Below are positions 32,462 to 42,577 of a DNA stretch of 45,329 bases, piece after piece. The DNA is from an uncultured Prevotella sp. Its GTDB lineage: Bacteria; Bacteroidota; Bacteroidia; Bacteroidales; Bacteroidaceae. The stretch covers positions 1 through 45,329 of the forward strand of contig ONAE01000004.1 in NCBI GenBank assembly GCA_900315695.1, written 5' to 3'. The position numbers and the translations under genes were made by a program. Numbering within the stretch: the stretch's first letter is position 1; each line of letters opens with the position of its first letter. The notes under the pieces were generated by a model. The model made no database searches. It saw nothing but the letters and a program-made list of their open reading frames with translations, and was not told the DNA's origin.

Positions 32462-33628
32462 TTATGCCAGCAGGCTTTCAGCCAACTGCTCCAGCTGTGC
32501 CTCATCGGCAGATTTCATGCGAGAGCGGATGGTGACCATTGGCTCTATAATCTCACAGTCCTTCAGACTCTCAATCATCGAGTGCATCACTTTACCCGCT
32601 GAAGGAGCCCAGCTGCCGTTCTCGATAATGCCGAAACGACGCTTCTGATAGTTCTTAATCTGGAGATGATAGAGGAAATCATGCATAACGGGGAACACGC
32701 CGCCGTCATAGCTCGATGCAGCCACCACGACAGTAGGATAACGGAAAGCATCCTCGATGACCTCCGCCATATCTGAGCGACTCAGATCACTCACCACCAC
32801 TTTTTTAGCCCCCTTCTTATTCAGGATCTCTGCCAGTCGCTCTGCAGCAACAGCCGTTCCGCCGTGAATGCTGGCATAGGCGATGAGTATGCCATCGCTC
32901 TCTGGCTCGTACTTGCTCCAAGTATCGTAGAGCTTCACAGCCTCAGCCAGCGCCTCGCCCTTGAGCACAGGACCATGCAGCGGGCAAATGGTCTGTATGT
33001 CTAAGGTTGCTGCCTTTTTGAGGACGTTCTGCACCTGTATGCCATACTTACCACAGATATTAAAATAGTAGCGGCGAGCCTCACAAGCCCAGTCATCGGT
33101 CTCGTTGACCAAAGCACCAAATTTGCCGAATCCATCGGCAGAGAAAAGCACCTTGTCTGTGCTATCGTAGCTCATAATCACTTCAGGCCAGTGCACCATC
33201 GGAGCCCCAATAAACTTCAGTTCATGCTTGCCTAATGAGAGCGTATCGCCCTCTTTAACAGTCATCACGCGCCCCTCGAAGTTGAAGCCTTCAAAGAAGT
33301 TGGTCAGCATCTTCGCAGCCTGAGCACTACATACGAGCTGCAATCCTGGATAAGTCTCCAGCATCCAGGCAATAAGTGCCGAATGGTCGGGTTCCATGTG
33401 GTGGGCTACCAGATAGTCAGGCTGGCGATTGCCTAAAGCAGCCTTTAAGTTCGCTTTCCATTCCTCGCCCTTGCGACGGTCAGCAGTATCCATTACTGCT
33501 ATTTTCTCATCGTCAATGAGATAGGAATTATAACTCATGCCCTCAGGCACCACATACTGACTCTCAAACAAGTCGATGTCAAGATCATCAACACCGATGT
33601 ACTTAATAGTATCACTAATCATATTCAT
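32462..33628 (-). CDS. A-type flavoprotein (FprA family)
   Basis: A 388-residue cytosolic enzyme with an N-terminal metallo-beta-lactamase di-iron domain (AHHMEPDHSALI about 75-86, then MVHWPEVIMSYD and CPLHGPVL) and a C-terminal flavodoxin domain (about 250-385: ILIAYASIHGGTA, VVAASSYDGG). These flavodiiron proteins reduce O2 to water or NO to N2O and protect anaerobes. The gene starts 2 bp after the sugar-kinase stop, so the two form an operon. Confidence 0.93.
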   Translation of the reverse strand: MNMISDTIKYIGVDDLDIDLFESQYVVPEGMSYNSYLIDDEKIAVMDTADRRKGEEWKANLKAALGNRQPDYLVAHHMEPDHSALIAWMLETYPGLQLVCSAQAAKMLTNFFEGFNFEGRVMTVKEGDTLSLGKHELKFIGAPMVHWPEVIMSYDSTDKVLFSADGFGKFGALVNETDDWACEARRYYFNICGKYGIQVQNVLKKAATLDIQTICPLHGPVLKGEALAEAVKLYDTWSKYEPESDGILIAYASIHGGTAVAAERLAEILNKKGAKKVVVSDLSRSDMAEVIEDAFRYPTVVVAASSYDGGVFPVMHDFLYHLQIKNYQKRRFGIIENGSWAPSAGKVMHSMIESLKDCEIIEPMVTIRSRMKSADEAQLEQLAESLLA

Positions 33629-33630
33629 AT

Positions 33631-34602
33631 TTATTTATTTTTCTCTTCCATTTTCTGCAAACAGGCCCTAAGTTCCTGTTTTTTCTGGTCTGCAAAAGTC
33701 AGATCCACACTGTTATGGATGCTCTGGCACACATTGACTGAGAACGCCTGAGCCTCAGCAATCACCTGATCCCACTGGGTTTCAGGCAATCCTTTCTCCA
33801 ACATCTCACGCGTGATGCCATACTTCACCAGACCATAGACAAAGCCTGCATTAAAGTTATCACCTGCACCAATGGTACTGACAGTCTTCGTTTTCTCAAC
33901 AGCATATTGCTTGCTCACACCTCCCTGAGCTCTCAGCTCTAATGGTTCCGCTCCCTTTGTATAAATGAAGTTTTTGCAATAGAATGAGATTTGTGAACGA
34001 TAGATGCTGTCGGCATCCGATTTATTGAACATCACCTCGAAATCTTCCTTGCTGCCTCTGATCACGTCAGCAAACTCCAGATTTTCCAGGATATTAGGTG
34101 TAACCTTCATCACCTCATTGGCATGAGAGGCACGGAAGTTAACATCATAATAAAGGATGGCTCCCCTACTACGGGCAAAGTCCAGGAAAGCAAATACCTG
34201 AGGACGAATGACAGGATTCACCGCATAAAACGAGCCAAACATCACAATATCATCCGGCTGGATATCAGGGAAGTTGAAGTCAAGCCGGGCATGCGGATGA
34301 TCCTTATAGAAGATATAATCCGCATCGTTCTGCTCATCCAAGAAAGCCAAGGAAATGGGCGACTTAGACTCTGGATAGACACTGATACAGCTGGCATCCA
34401 CATGATTTTCCTCTAGAAAACGAATGATCTTCTGGCCTACACGGTCATTTCCCGTCTCACTGATAAACGCTGAACTCACACCAACACGCCCCAACGAGAT
34501 CAGTCCATTAAACATAGATCCGCCTGGCACAGCCCCTATCGGCTGCTCATCCCTGAAGATGATATCGAGAATCGTCTCACCAATACCAATAACTTTTCGC
34601 AT
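33631..34602 (-). CDS. PfkB-family sugar kinase (fructokinase-like)
   Basis: A 323-residue kinase with the two PfkB signatures: GGSMFNGLISLGRVG near residues 27-41 and TIGAGDNFNAGF near 247-258, the latter with the catalytic Asp. Phosphorylates a free sugar with ATP, probably fructose or a related ketose; exact substrate unproven. First gene of the kinase-FprA operon. A TAACTTTG box on the minus strand (34649-34656) supplies a leader of about 40 nt. Confidence 0.88.
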   Translation of the reverse strand: MRKVIGIGETILDIIFRDEQPIGAVPGGSMFNGLISLGRVGVSSAFISETGNDRVGQKIIRFLEENHVDASCISVYPESKSPISLAFLDEQNDADYIFYKDHPHARLDFNFPDIQPDDIVMFGSFYAVNPVIRPQVFAFLDFARSRGAILYYDVNFRASHANEVMKVTPNILENLEFADVIRGSKEDFEVMFNKSDADSIYRSQISFYCKNFIYTKGAEPLELRAQGGVSKQYAVEKTKTVSTIGAGDNFNAGFVYGLVKYGITREMLEKGLPETQWDQVIAEAQAFSVNVCQSIHNSVDLTFADQKKQELRACLQKMEEKNK

Positions 34603-34700
34603 AGTGACAAAATTTAACCTGTTTGGAGATTATTTATTACTCAGCGGGCAAAGTTACGAAAAAAAATCGGAGTTCCCACGAAAAATCATTCGATTTTGAG

Positions 34701-34708
34701 TAACTTTG
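34701..34708 (+). promoter_or_regulatory. -7 box of the M16 peptidase gene
   Basis: TAACTTTG ends 8 bp before the ATG at 34717, so the transcript should start at or next to the start codon. The in-frame TTG at 34696 precedes the box and cannot be in the mRNA. Confidence 0.6.
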
Positions 34709-34716
34709 CACACGAA

Positions 34717-35946
34717 ATGACAAAATATAACACTTACACCCTCGAAAACGGTCTTCGGATCATCCACCTGCCATCTATTTCTCAGGTGGTCTATTGCGGT
34801 TACGACATTGCCGCCGGCACTCGCAACGAACTGCCTGGCGAAGAAGGCCTAGCCCATTTCTGCGAGCACATGAGTTTCAAAGGCACAGCTCGCCGCAATG
34901 CCATCCAGATTATCAATGCCATTGAAGGGCTGGGAGGCGAACTTAATGCCTTCACCAACAAGGAAGACACCGTTTACTATGCAGCAATCTCCAAGGAGCA
35001 CTTCTCTCAGGCTGTCGATGTGCTTACCGACATTGTGTTCCAAAGCCAATATCCACAGCATGAGATTGACAAGGAGGTAGAAGTTATCTGCGATGAAATC
35101 GAGAGTTATAATGACTCTCCTGCCGAATTAATCTATGATGAGTTCGAGAATTTGTTGTTCGAAGGACATCCCCTGGGCCATAACATCCTTGGCAATGCCG
35201 ACCAACTGCGTACCTATACCACCGCCGATGCCCTCCGATTCGTGCGACGTAACTACCGAACAGATAGAATGGTATTTTTTGTGTATGGTGACATCAACTT
35301 CAAACAACTCTGCAGGAATTTGGGGCACCTGACACCTAACGGTGAGAACCCATCCCTGGCAGAACCATCAATTCCTTCCCTTAACACGCAGAAAAAAGCC
35401 CAATTCATCGAGCAGAAACGCTCCACACATCAGGCTCATGTGATGACTGGTTGTCAGGCTTATGCCTACAATGACCCCCGTCGTTTGACGCTATACCTTC
35501 TTAATAATATATTAGGTGGACCCGGTATGAATGCCCGTCTGAACCTTTCACTACGTGAGCGTCACGGACTGGTCTATACCGTTGAGAGCACGATGGCTAC
35601 CTATGGTGATACGGGTATCTGGAGCATCTATTTTGGATGTGATCATCATGATATCAGTCGGTGCCGCCGATTGGTGCGTCATGAGTTAGACCGTCTGATG
35701 CAAAAGCCCCTCAGTCAGCAACAGCTCATCAAGGCGAAGCGCCAATTGAAAGGTCAGTTAGCCATTGCCTGTGACAATCGGGAGCAGTTTGCCCTCGACT
35801 TCGGAAGAAGCTATCTCCATCATGGTCATGAGCGTGATCTCGACACGCTTTTCCGTCATATCGATGCCATTTCTGCCGAAGAGCTTCAGGCTGTTGCCTG
35901 CGATCTCTTCGACCCCCAGAATATGACCACACTGATCTTTAAATAG
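34717..35946 (+). CDS. M16-family zinc peptidase
   Basis: A 409-residue pitrilysin/insulinase-type peptidase. HFCEH (47-51) is the inverted zinc motif HxxEH of the family, and the third ligand is in EVICDEIESYND. The C-terminal half is the inactive second domain with GGPGMNARLNLSLRERHGLVYTVES, where RxGLxY is a conserved substrate-binding feature. No signal peptide, so probably cytosolic, degrading peptides. It is convergent with the sigma-factor gene, with only 18 bp between stops. Confidence 0.9.
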   Translation: MTKYNTYTLENGLRIIHLPSISQVVYCGYDIAAGTRNELPGEEGLAHFCEHMSFKGTARRNAIQIINAIEGLGGELNAFTNKEDTVYYAAISKEHFSQAVDVLTDIVFQSQYPQHEIDKEVEVICDEIESYNDSPAELIYDEFENLLFEGHPLGHNILGNADQLRTYTTADALRFVRRNYRTDRMVFFVYGDINFKQLCRNLGHLTPNGENPSLAEPSIPSLNTQKKAQFIEQKRSTHQAHVMTGCQAYAYNDPRRLTLYLLNNILGGPGMNARLNLSLRERHGLVYTVESTMATYGDTGIWSIYFGCDHHDISRCRRLVRHELDRLMQKPLSQQQLIKAKRQLKGQLAIACDNREQFALDFGRSYLHHGHERDLDTLFRHIDAISAEELQAVACDLFDPQNMTTLIFK

Positions 35947-35964
35947 TATCGCCAGACCTAAAGG

Positions 35965-36462
35965 TCAAGCATACTTCTGAAGATATTGGCGGATTGCTTT
36001 ACGAGCAGCGCCAAGACGGTGCTCCACGCTTTTATATCCTTCACCCAATTCACGGGAGATCTCACCGACCTTCATACCATCATAGATATGCAGCCGATAA
36101 ATCTCACGGCAATTCTCTGGCAGACGTGCCAGACCTCGTTCCAACTGCTCCATCACCTCACGTGCTGAGAGAATAGATTCATCTGTCGTCAGTTCACTAC
36201 AGACACCTTTGATATAGTGCTCATACTGCTCGACTGCGGTATGATGACGAAAATAATCATACACCTGATTGCGTGTCATGGCAAAGACCAGAGCCGGCAG
36301 GGTAACCGCTGAGATCACCTTGTCGGAGGTCAGCAGTCGGAGGAAGACATTCTGTACAATGTCTTCCGCCAGACAACTGTCACCGAGACGGCTGACGGCA
36401 TAGGCCAACAGCTCGTCACGGTGAGCTATGTAATAGTTGGTAATAAGAGTATGCTTAGTCAT
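35965..36462 (-). CDS. ECF-type RNA polymerase sigma factor
   Basis: A 165-residue sigma-70 family protein of the small ECF class. Region 2 is visible as DSCLAEDIVQNVFLRLL and TRNQVYDYFRHH, and region 4 as LPENCREIYRLHIYDGMKVGEISRELG followed by a recognition helix. Its ATG overlaps the stop of the GH43 gene by 8 bp (ATGACTAA), so it is translated with it. No anti-sigma factor or SusC/SusD pair is adjacent, which is unusual for glycan-linked ECF sigma factors in Bacteroidota. Confidence 0.9.
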   Translation of the reverse strand: MTKHTLITNYYIAHRDELLAYAVSRLGDSCLAEDIVQNVFLRLLTSDKVISAVTLPALVFAMTRNQVYDYFRHHTAVEQYEHYIKGVCSELTTDESILSAREVMEQLERGLARLPENCREIYRLHIYDGMKVGEISRELGEGYKSVEHRLGAARKAIRQYLQKYA

Positions 36463-37492
36463 TCACTACCTTTTGAATAGTTCCGTCCGCATTATAATAC
36501 AAGCGCTGGATCTTCAGCGAGCGCAGATGGGTGATGTCGTTTGAGGGAACACAGTCGTGATAACACAGATACCACTGGCCCTTGAACTCTACAATAGAGT
36601 GGTGAGTTGTCCAACCTACTACTGGATCAAGAACAATACCCTGATAACGGAACGGTCCATAGGGAGAGTCACCGATGGCATAGCAGAGATAGTGGCTGTC
36701 GCCTGTAGAATAAGAGAAGTAGTACTTGCCATTATACTTGTGCATCCATGATGCCTCAAAGAAGCGGTGTGGATCGCCAGCCTTCATAGGCTCACCATTC
36801 TCATCGAGAACGACCACAGCACGTGGCGCTTCAGCGAACTGCTGTACATCGTCGCTCATGCGAACCACGCAGCTGTTGATAGCAGGTGAATCCGCTGTGG
36901 TAAAGAGCTCGCCTTTGTGATCAGGAGCCGCACCCAAATCGATGAGTCCGTTCTGCTCACCATACTTACCATAGATTGGAGCCAAACCATTGGGCAATGG
37001 GCGCCACCACTGGAGCTGTCCTCCCCAAAGGCCACCAAAATAACAATAAACCTGTCCATCATCATCCTTAAACACACATGGATCGATAGAGAATGAACCA
37101 CGGATAGGCTTTTCCATTGCTGTGAACGGACCTTCAGGTTTGTCAGCTACAGCCACACCCAGACGGAACACACCATCATAAGACTTGGCAGAGAAGATCA
37201 GATAATATTTGCCATCTTTCTCTACACAATCGTTGTCCCACATCTGCTTCTCGGCCCAGGGTACATCCTTCACATCAAGAATCACGCCATGATCGACAGC
37301 ATCATCATTCTCAACATCGTCCCAAGAGAGCACATGATAGTCCTTCATCTGGAAGTGACCACCATCATCATCGAAAGCAGCACCAGCCTCCCAGTCATGA
37401 GAGGGGTAGATGTACAGACGACCATTAAACACATTGGCTGAAGGATCGGCCATGTAATCACTCGGGAACAAATAACGCGGTAGTTTTGCCAT
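36455..37492 (-). CDS. GH43 glycoside hydrolase, cytosolic
   Basis: A 345-residue five-bladed beta-propeller enzyme. Catalytic triad positions are visible: ADPSANV (Asp16, base), SIDPCVF (Asp137) and FFEASW (Glu246, acid). The family includes beta-xylosidases and alpha-L-arabinofuranosidases. No signal peptide, so it acts on sugars already imported, which fits the adjacent symporter gene. Order on the minus strand is symporter, GH43, sigma factor. Confidence 0.9.
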   Translation of the reverse strand: MAKLPRYLFPSDYMADPSANVFNGRLYIYPSHDWEAGAAFDDDGGHFQMKDYHVLSWDDVENDDAVDHGVILDVKDVPWAEKQMWDNDCVEKDGKYYLIFSAKSYDGVFRLGVAVADKPEGPFTAMEKPIRGSFSIDPCVFKDDDGQVYCYFGGLWGGQLQWWRPLPNGLAPIYGKYGEQNGLIDLGAAPDHKGELFTTADSPAINSCVVRMSDDVQQFAEAPRAVVVLDENGEPMKAGDPHRFFEASWMHKYNGKYYFSYSTGDSHYLCYAIGDSPYGPFRYQGIVLDPVVGWTTHHSIVEFKGQWYLCYHDCVPSNDITHLRSLKIQRLYYNADGTIQKVVND

Positions 37493-37531
37493 AATTTTTT
37501 ATCTTTTTAGATTATTACTATTGATATATTA

Positions 37532-38968
37532 CTAACTGTTATCACTGATTCTGCGACGGGCTGCCAGTTCTGCCTGCATGTTCTCATTATACTCTTTCGT
37601 AATCGGGTAGAAGTGAAGTGCCACTACACCAACAGCAAACAGAAGGGCAGGAATGATGCTTGATACCAGACGGATACCCTCCAAAGCGCTGTCGTTCTGA
37701 ACAAACACATCACCAGAGACATAGCCAAACATCGAGATAATGATACCTGCGATAGCTCCACCAAAGCCAAGACCCAACTTCAGGGCCAACACGATACCTG
37801 AGAAACAGAAACCCGTAGCGCGGCGATGATTCTCATATTCGATATGGTCGGCCACATCACCAATCATCGCCCACAACAATGGGATGGTGGGTGCATAGGC
37901 CAGCGAACGCATGAAGTTAAGGAGGAACAGCAGACTGACATCCGTCGGCGATGGGATATAAAACAGAGCCGTAAAGAATGCTGTCAGCGACAGGCAGACC
38001 ACAAACGTATTCTTCTTTCCATATTTATTGGCCAGATAACGAGACAGGCAGATCACACCCAGGAACTGTACGATGGCACCCATCATGTTGAACACTGAGA
38101 ATCCCACAGAATAAGCCTGATCCTGCTCTATCGACAGACCGAAGAACGACAGGAACTCATAGAGCTCCCGCTGATCGACGTTATGCTGGAAATAGAAGTT
38201 CATGGCAGAGCCCCACATCGCCAAAGTAATAAAGATCGCAAAGGTCAGCAAAGCCATCGAGTTCCAGGAGATATTGGAGACTGTGTCCTTGATATCCTCT
38301 GCGATATTCACCTTCTGAGCTGGTGGTGGTTGAATACGTTCCTTGGTGGAGAAGAACGTCACCCCAAACAAGATAAAAGCGACAGAGGCATAGAGTATGA
38401 CAGTTGCCGTCCAACCCTTAGGTTGGTCACCGCCTCCTAACTGATTCACCAACGGGAGGGTCATGCCCTGTACCACAAATTGGGCAATGGTCACCAAGAT
38501 GAATCGGATGGTAGTGATACTGGTACGCTCACGGATATCACTGGTCATCACACCACCCAAAGAGGTATAAGGTATATTATTAAAGGAATAGACGGTCATC
38601 AGCAGCACATAGGAGATTGTGGCATAGGTTGCCACCATACCCTTCTCTTCTATGCCGGGATTATAAAAAGCAAGCATATAGAAGATACAGAAAGGTATCG
38701 CCGTCCAAAGCACCCAGGGACGGAACTTTCCCCAGCGGGTCTTGGTACGATCAGAGAGGATGCCGACAAGAGGATCGATCACGATTGCCGACAAGCTGCC
38801 GATCATCAGGATACTGCCAGCCACAGCACCATCCAGTCCAAATACATCCGTATAGAACTTCAACTGGAATATCATCATCATCTGGAACACCAGATTGGCT
38901 GCGGCATCGCCCATCGAATAACCGATCTTCTCACCAAGAGATACTTTCTGAGTTGCTAACTCCTTCAT
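37532..38968 (-). CDS. GPH-family sugar symporter (MFS)
   Basis: A 478-residue, roughly 12-helix transporter of the glycoside-pentoside-hexuronide family: EKIGYSMGDAAANLVFQ at the N-terminus and DPLVGILSDRTKTRWGKFRPW in the first loop are signatures. Imports sugars or short oligosaccharides with a cation. It is first in the minus-strand operon with GH43 and is related to the symporter at 41176. A TATCTTTG box lies at 39007-39014 (minus strand). Confidence 0.92.
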   Translation of the reverse strand: MKELATQKVSLGEKIGYSMGDAAANLVFQMMMIFQLKFYTDVFGLDGAVAGSILMIGSLSAIVIDPLVGILSDRTKTRWGKFRPWVLWTAIPFCIFYMLAFYNPGIEEKGMVATYATISYVLLMTVYSFNNIPYTSLGGVMTSDIRERTSITTIRFILVTIAQFVVQGMTLPLVNQLGGGDQPKGWTATVILYASVAFILFGVTFFSTKERIQPPPAQKVNIAEDIKDTVSNISWNSMALLTFAIFITLAMWGSAMNFYFQHNVDQRELYEFLSFFGLSIEQDQAYSVGFSVFNMMGAIVQFLGVICLSRYLANKYGKKNTFVVCLSLTAFFTALFYIPSPTDVSLLFLLNFMRSLAYAPTIPLLWAMIGDVADHIEYENHRRATGFCFSGIVLALKLGLGFGGAIAGIIISMFGYVSGDVFVQNDSALEGIRLVSSIIPALLFAVGVVALHFYPITKEYNENMQAELAARRRISDNS

Positions 38969-39121
38969 GCCTTGCTTTACAAATAATTAATTGTGATAAC
39001 TGTCTGCAAAGATAAGAAAAAAATCTTCAAAAGACATTATTATTTGTCACAGAATATTTTAAAATTGTATCATTACATAAGAAAAATGCTGTTATTTGCC
39101 CGATTCAACGATTTTTTTTAG

Positions 39122-39129
39122 TATTTTTG
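39122..39129 (+). promoter_or_regulatory. -7 box of the esterase-symporter-GH31 operon
   Basis: TATTTTTG, 19 bp before the ATG of the esterase gene. The nearest upstream TTTG (39095-39098) is 23 bp away, longer than usual. The gap 38969-39148 is shared with the divergent symporter operon. Confidence 0.5.
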
Positions 39130-39148
39130 CAACGTCAATTCAACAATT

Positions 39149-41146
39149 ATGAAGAAATTTTTATGTTTCGTTGCGACACTCCTTTGTGTCTCCGCTATTG
39201 AAGCCAAGGTAAGCCTCGCCCAACTGTTCCAGTCGGGCATGGTCCTTCAGAGAGGAAAGTCCATCCCTATTTGGGGAAAGGCTGAGACTGGTGAACTTGT
39301 CACCATCAGATTCAACAATAAGCAATATGTGACGACAGCCGACTTCCAAGGGAACTGGCGCGTCAACCTGCCGAAGATGAAAGCTGGCGGTCCCTACACG
39401 ATGACTGTAGGCGACATTGTACTGACTAATATATTAATAGGTGATGTGTGGTTGCTCTCCGGTCAGTCGAACATCGACGTGACAATCGAGCGCGTCTATC
39501 CGCAATATACAAAGGAGATCGACACGTATGAGAATCCCAACATCCGCCTGTTCCGCGTACAGAACGAGACAGCCGTTCATGGTGTGAAGGAGGATATCCG
39601 TCCTACCACCATCAACTGGAAGCCTGTCAACAAGGAGAACGCCTGGTTCTTCTCTGCCGTTGGCTATTTCCTCGGCAAGCGGATGTATGAGAAAACCCAT
39701 GTCGCACAGGGCATCATCGTCAACAGTTGGGGAGGCACTCCCATCGAAGCCTGGATCTCTGCCGATTCATTACGTGAAGACTATCCCCAACTGATCAAAA
39801 GAGCCGAGTTCTTCCAGAATGACAACTACGTGAAAGCACAGGCACAGGCCAATATGGAGGCAGACAGACAATGGCAGAAGATCTTGAAAGCTACAGATCC
39901 TGGCATTCTGGATGACTGGACCTCGCCATCATTCGACGACAGCCAATGGCAGACTGTCAGTCAATGGGACACCAAATGGGCTGTCTCTCCCACTACCCAC
40001 CGTCCCGTCGTAGGAACCATCTGGCTGCGCCAGCACATCAACATCGACAAGGCGCATGCCGGCAAACCAGCCCGCCTGCTGTTGGGTACCCTCTTCGATC
40101 AGGACTTCACCTACCTGAACGGTCAGCAGATCGGTCATACCGGCTATCAGTATCCCCCACGCCGCTATGATATCCCTGAGGGACTTTTGCGTGAGGGCGA
40201 CAACGTGATCACCGTCCGTTTCATCAATAAATATGGTCTGGTGCACTTCATTCCCGAGAAGCCCTATCTGATCGCTTTCGGTGAGGATCGTTTCAGTCAG
40301 AACCCCATGCCATCCGATGTGATTCCTTTGAGCGAGTCATGGCAGATGAAGATTGGTGCGGAGATGCCCAACTGCCCCAGTGGCGATATCTCTCTGCAGA
40401 ACATCCCCACCACCCTCTACAATGCAGTGGTCTATCCCCTGGCTCCTTATGCCCTCTCAGGTGCTGTCTGGTATCAGGGAGAGTCGAACACGGGCAATCC
40501 CGCTCCTTATGGAAACTACCTGAAGAAGATGATGGGTTGTTGGCGCGATCGTTGGCAGGATCAGAAGATGCCATTCGTTATCGTGCAGTTGGCTAACCAC
40601 GACGGACGTCAGCAGACGGGCTTCCCCTCACCTATCACCCCGCAGACAGCACCTGTCAACAGTGGTTGGGCTGCTCTTCGCGAGGCTCAGCGCCTCACTG
40701 CGAAGAACGATCCCAGAGCCGAACTAGCTGTGATCAATGATCTCGGTGAGACTGTTGACATCCACCCGCTCCGTAAGAAAGAGGTGGCAGAGCGTATCAG
40801 CCTTGGCTTCGACCGCCTTATATATAATAATAAGGTGGAACTTTCCCCTGAGGTTGTCTCAGCAGAGGTGAAAGACAGTACCATCATCCTTACCCTCGAC
40901 CAGCCCATCCAGCCAGGAGAACTGAATCTGTTTGAGGTGGCGGCTGATGATGGCGACAAGGTCTATCAGAATGTGAAGGCTACTGCAGAGGGTAAGACTA
41001 TCACCCTGACACTGCCGGAAGGTTTCCAACCGATGAGCACCGCCTATGCCGTGCGCTATGCCTGGAAGGATAACCCTTTGACGGCCAATGCCCGTTCGCT
41101 CTCAGGACTGCCTATGTCATCGTTTGAGCTGAAAGTGAAGAAATAA
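39149..41146 (+). CDS. Exported sialate-O-acetylesterase-type (SASA) esterase
   Basis: A 665-residue protein with signal peptide MKKFLCFVATLLCVSAIEA. It has the SASA/SGNH fold: GDVWLLSGQSN (catalytic Ser) and GAVWYQGESN, with the late Asp/His (near DIHPLRKKEVAERI). A beta jelly-roll domain (about 235-375: WTSPSFDDSQWQ, IWLRQHINI) is inserted between the halves of the esterase. This architecture is that of polysaccharide O-acetylesterases grouped with CE20, known from xyloglucan loci, though the sialate label is the usual automatic name. Likely strips acetyl groups so GH enzymes can act. Confidence 0.85.
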   Translation: MKKFLCFVATLLCVSAIEAKVSLAQLFQSGMVLQRGKSIPIWGKAETGELVTIRFNNKQYVTTADFQGNWRVNLPKMKAGGPYTMTVGDIVLTNILIGDVWLLSGQSNIDVTIERVYPQYTKEIDTYENPNIRLFRVQNETAVHGVKEDIRPTTINWKPVNKENAWFFSAVGYFLGKRMYEKTHVAQGIIVNSWGGTPIEAWISADSLREDYPQLIKRAEFFQNDNYVKAQAQANMEADRQWQKILKATDPGILDDWTSPSFDDSQWQTVSQWDTKWAVSPTTHRPVVGTIWLRQHINIDKAHAGKPARLLLGTLFDQDFTYLNGQQIGHTGYQYPPRRYDIPEGLLREGDNVITVRFINKYGLVHFIPEKPYLIAFGEDRFSQNPMPSDVIPLSESWQMKIGAEMPNCPSGDISLQNIPTTLYNAVVYPLAPYALSGAVWYQGESNTGNPAPYGNYLKKMMGCWRDRWQDQKMPFVIVQLANHDGRQQTGFPSPITPQTAPVNSGWAALREAQRLTAKNDPRAELAVINDLGETVDIHPLRKKEVAERISLGFDRLIYNNKVELSPEVVSAEVKDSTIILTLDQPIQPGELNLFEVAADDGDKVYQNVKATAEGKTITLTLPEGFQPMSTAYAVRYAWKDNPLTANARSLSGLPMSSFELKVKK

Positions 41147-41175
41147 GAAGAACCAAATAACAATAATTATCAATT

Positions 41176-42564
41176 ATGGCAACATCTAATGAAAACAAAG
41201 GCTTTTACAAGCTTTCTTGGCTCCAGCGCATCGGCTTCGGTTCCGGTGACCTGGCGCAGAACCTGATTTTCCAGACTACATGTATGTATCTGCTGTTCTT
41301 CTACACCGACATCTATGGACTCGATGCCGTTGATGTCTCTGTGATGTTCACAGTGGGTAATGTGGCAAATGTGATTTGGGACCCCATCGTTGGTGCCCTC
41401 ATCGACAAGAACAATCCTAAGTTGGGTAAGTATCGTACCTACTTGGTATTCGTAGGTATTCCCCTGACAGGCTTTGCCATCCTCTGTTTCTGGAACGGAT
41501 TTGCTCCGTCGTTGCTCTACGCTTACATCACGTACATCGCAATGACGCTGCTCTACACTTTTATCAATGTACCTTACGGTGCCCTGAACTCTTCACTCAC
41601 CCGCGACACCGATGAGATCACCATCCTCACCTCTGTCCGTATGTTCATGGCTAACTGCGGTGGTCTCGCCGTAGGTTCTGGTCTGCCGCTGCTGATCGCC
41701 TATTTCACCGATCAGGAGGCCGAGGGCCTGCCGAAGGATCCTGCTGCCTGGTTCACCACGATGACCATCTATGCATGTGTGGGCTTGGCCCTGCTGTTCT
41801 TCTGCTTCAGCCAGTGTAAGGAGCGCGTGGTGATGGATGCCAGTGAGGCTGCCAACGTGAAGATCAGCGACCTATGGATGGAGTTCTTCCACAACCGTCC
41901 CCTGCGTATCATCGCTTTCTTCTTCATCACCGCCTTCGCCATGATGTCGATCGGTAATGCCGCTGGTGCTTACTTCATCAACAGCAATATGCATGGTTCT
42001 CCTGACCAGCTCTCTATCTTTATGGGACTGGGTTCAGCACCTTCGTTCATCTTCATGCCGCTGGTGCCGATGATCAAGAAGATGGTGGGTAAGAAGAATA
42101 TGTTCTATATCTTCCTAGGCATCGCCATCATCGGTATGGGATTCCTGTATGTAGCAGCTAAGATGGATGAGCCCAGCATGACGATTGTCTATATCGCTCA
42201 GTTTGTGAAGTCAACAGGTGTCATCGTGGCTACTGGTTACATGTGGGCACTGGTGCCTGAGGTCATCTCTTACGGTGAGTATGTCAGCGGCAAGCGCATC
42301 GCCGGTATCGTGAACGCCCTGACAGGTATCTTCTTCAAGGCCGGTATGACCTTGGGCAGTGTGGTGGCTCCTGCTATCCTGGCTTACGTATCTTACAATC
42401 CCGAGGTGATTGAGCAGAGTCCTGAGGCTCAGGAGGGTATCCTCTGGCTCGTATGTGTCATCCCTGCAGCCCTGTTGCTTCTCGCTATGTTCATCATCTC
42501 GAAGTATGAACTGACCGACGAGGTGATCGACGATATCAACAAGAAGATCGAGGCTCGCGGCTAA
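41176..42564 (+). CDS. GPH-family sugar symporter (MFS)
   Basis: A 462-residue, roughly 12-helix transporter of the glycoside-pentoside-hexuronide family (LQRIGFGSGDLAQNLIFQ, IWDPIVGALIDKNNPKLGKYR). It lies 29 bp after the esterase and 13 bp before the GH31 gene, so it is in one operon with them. Probably brings in the oligosaccharide released or trimmed by these enzymes. Second symporter of this family within 5 kb. Confidence 0.92.
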   Translation: MATSNENKGFYKLSWLQRIGFGSGDLAQNLIFQTTCMYLLFFYTDIYGLDAVDVSVMFTVGNVANVIWDPIVGALIDKNNPKLGKYRTYLVFVGIPLTGFAILCFWNGFAPSLLYAYITYIAMTLLYTFINVPYGALNSSLTRDTDEITILTSVRMFMANCGGLAVGSGLPLLIAYFTDQEAEGLPKDPAAWFTTMTIYACVGLALLFFCFSQCKERVVMDASEAANVKISDLWMEFFHNRPLRIIAFFFITAFAMMSIGNAAGAYFINSNMHGSPDQLSIFMGLGSAPSFIFMPLVPMIKKMVGKKNMFYIFLGIAIIGMGFLYVAAKMDEPSMTIVYIAQFVKSTGVIVATGYMWALVPEVISYGEYVSGKRIAGIVNALTGIFFKAGMTLGSVVAPAILAYVSYNPEVIEQSPEAQEGILWLVCVIPAALLLLAMFIISKYELTDEVIDDINKKIEARG

Positions 42565-42577
42565 AAAGAAGTTCTTT

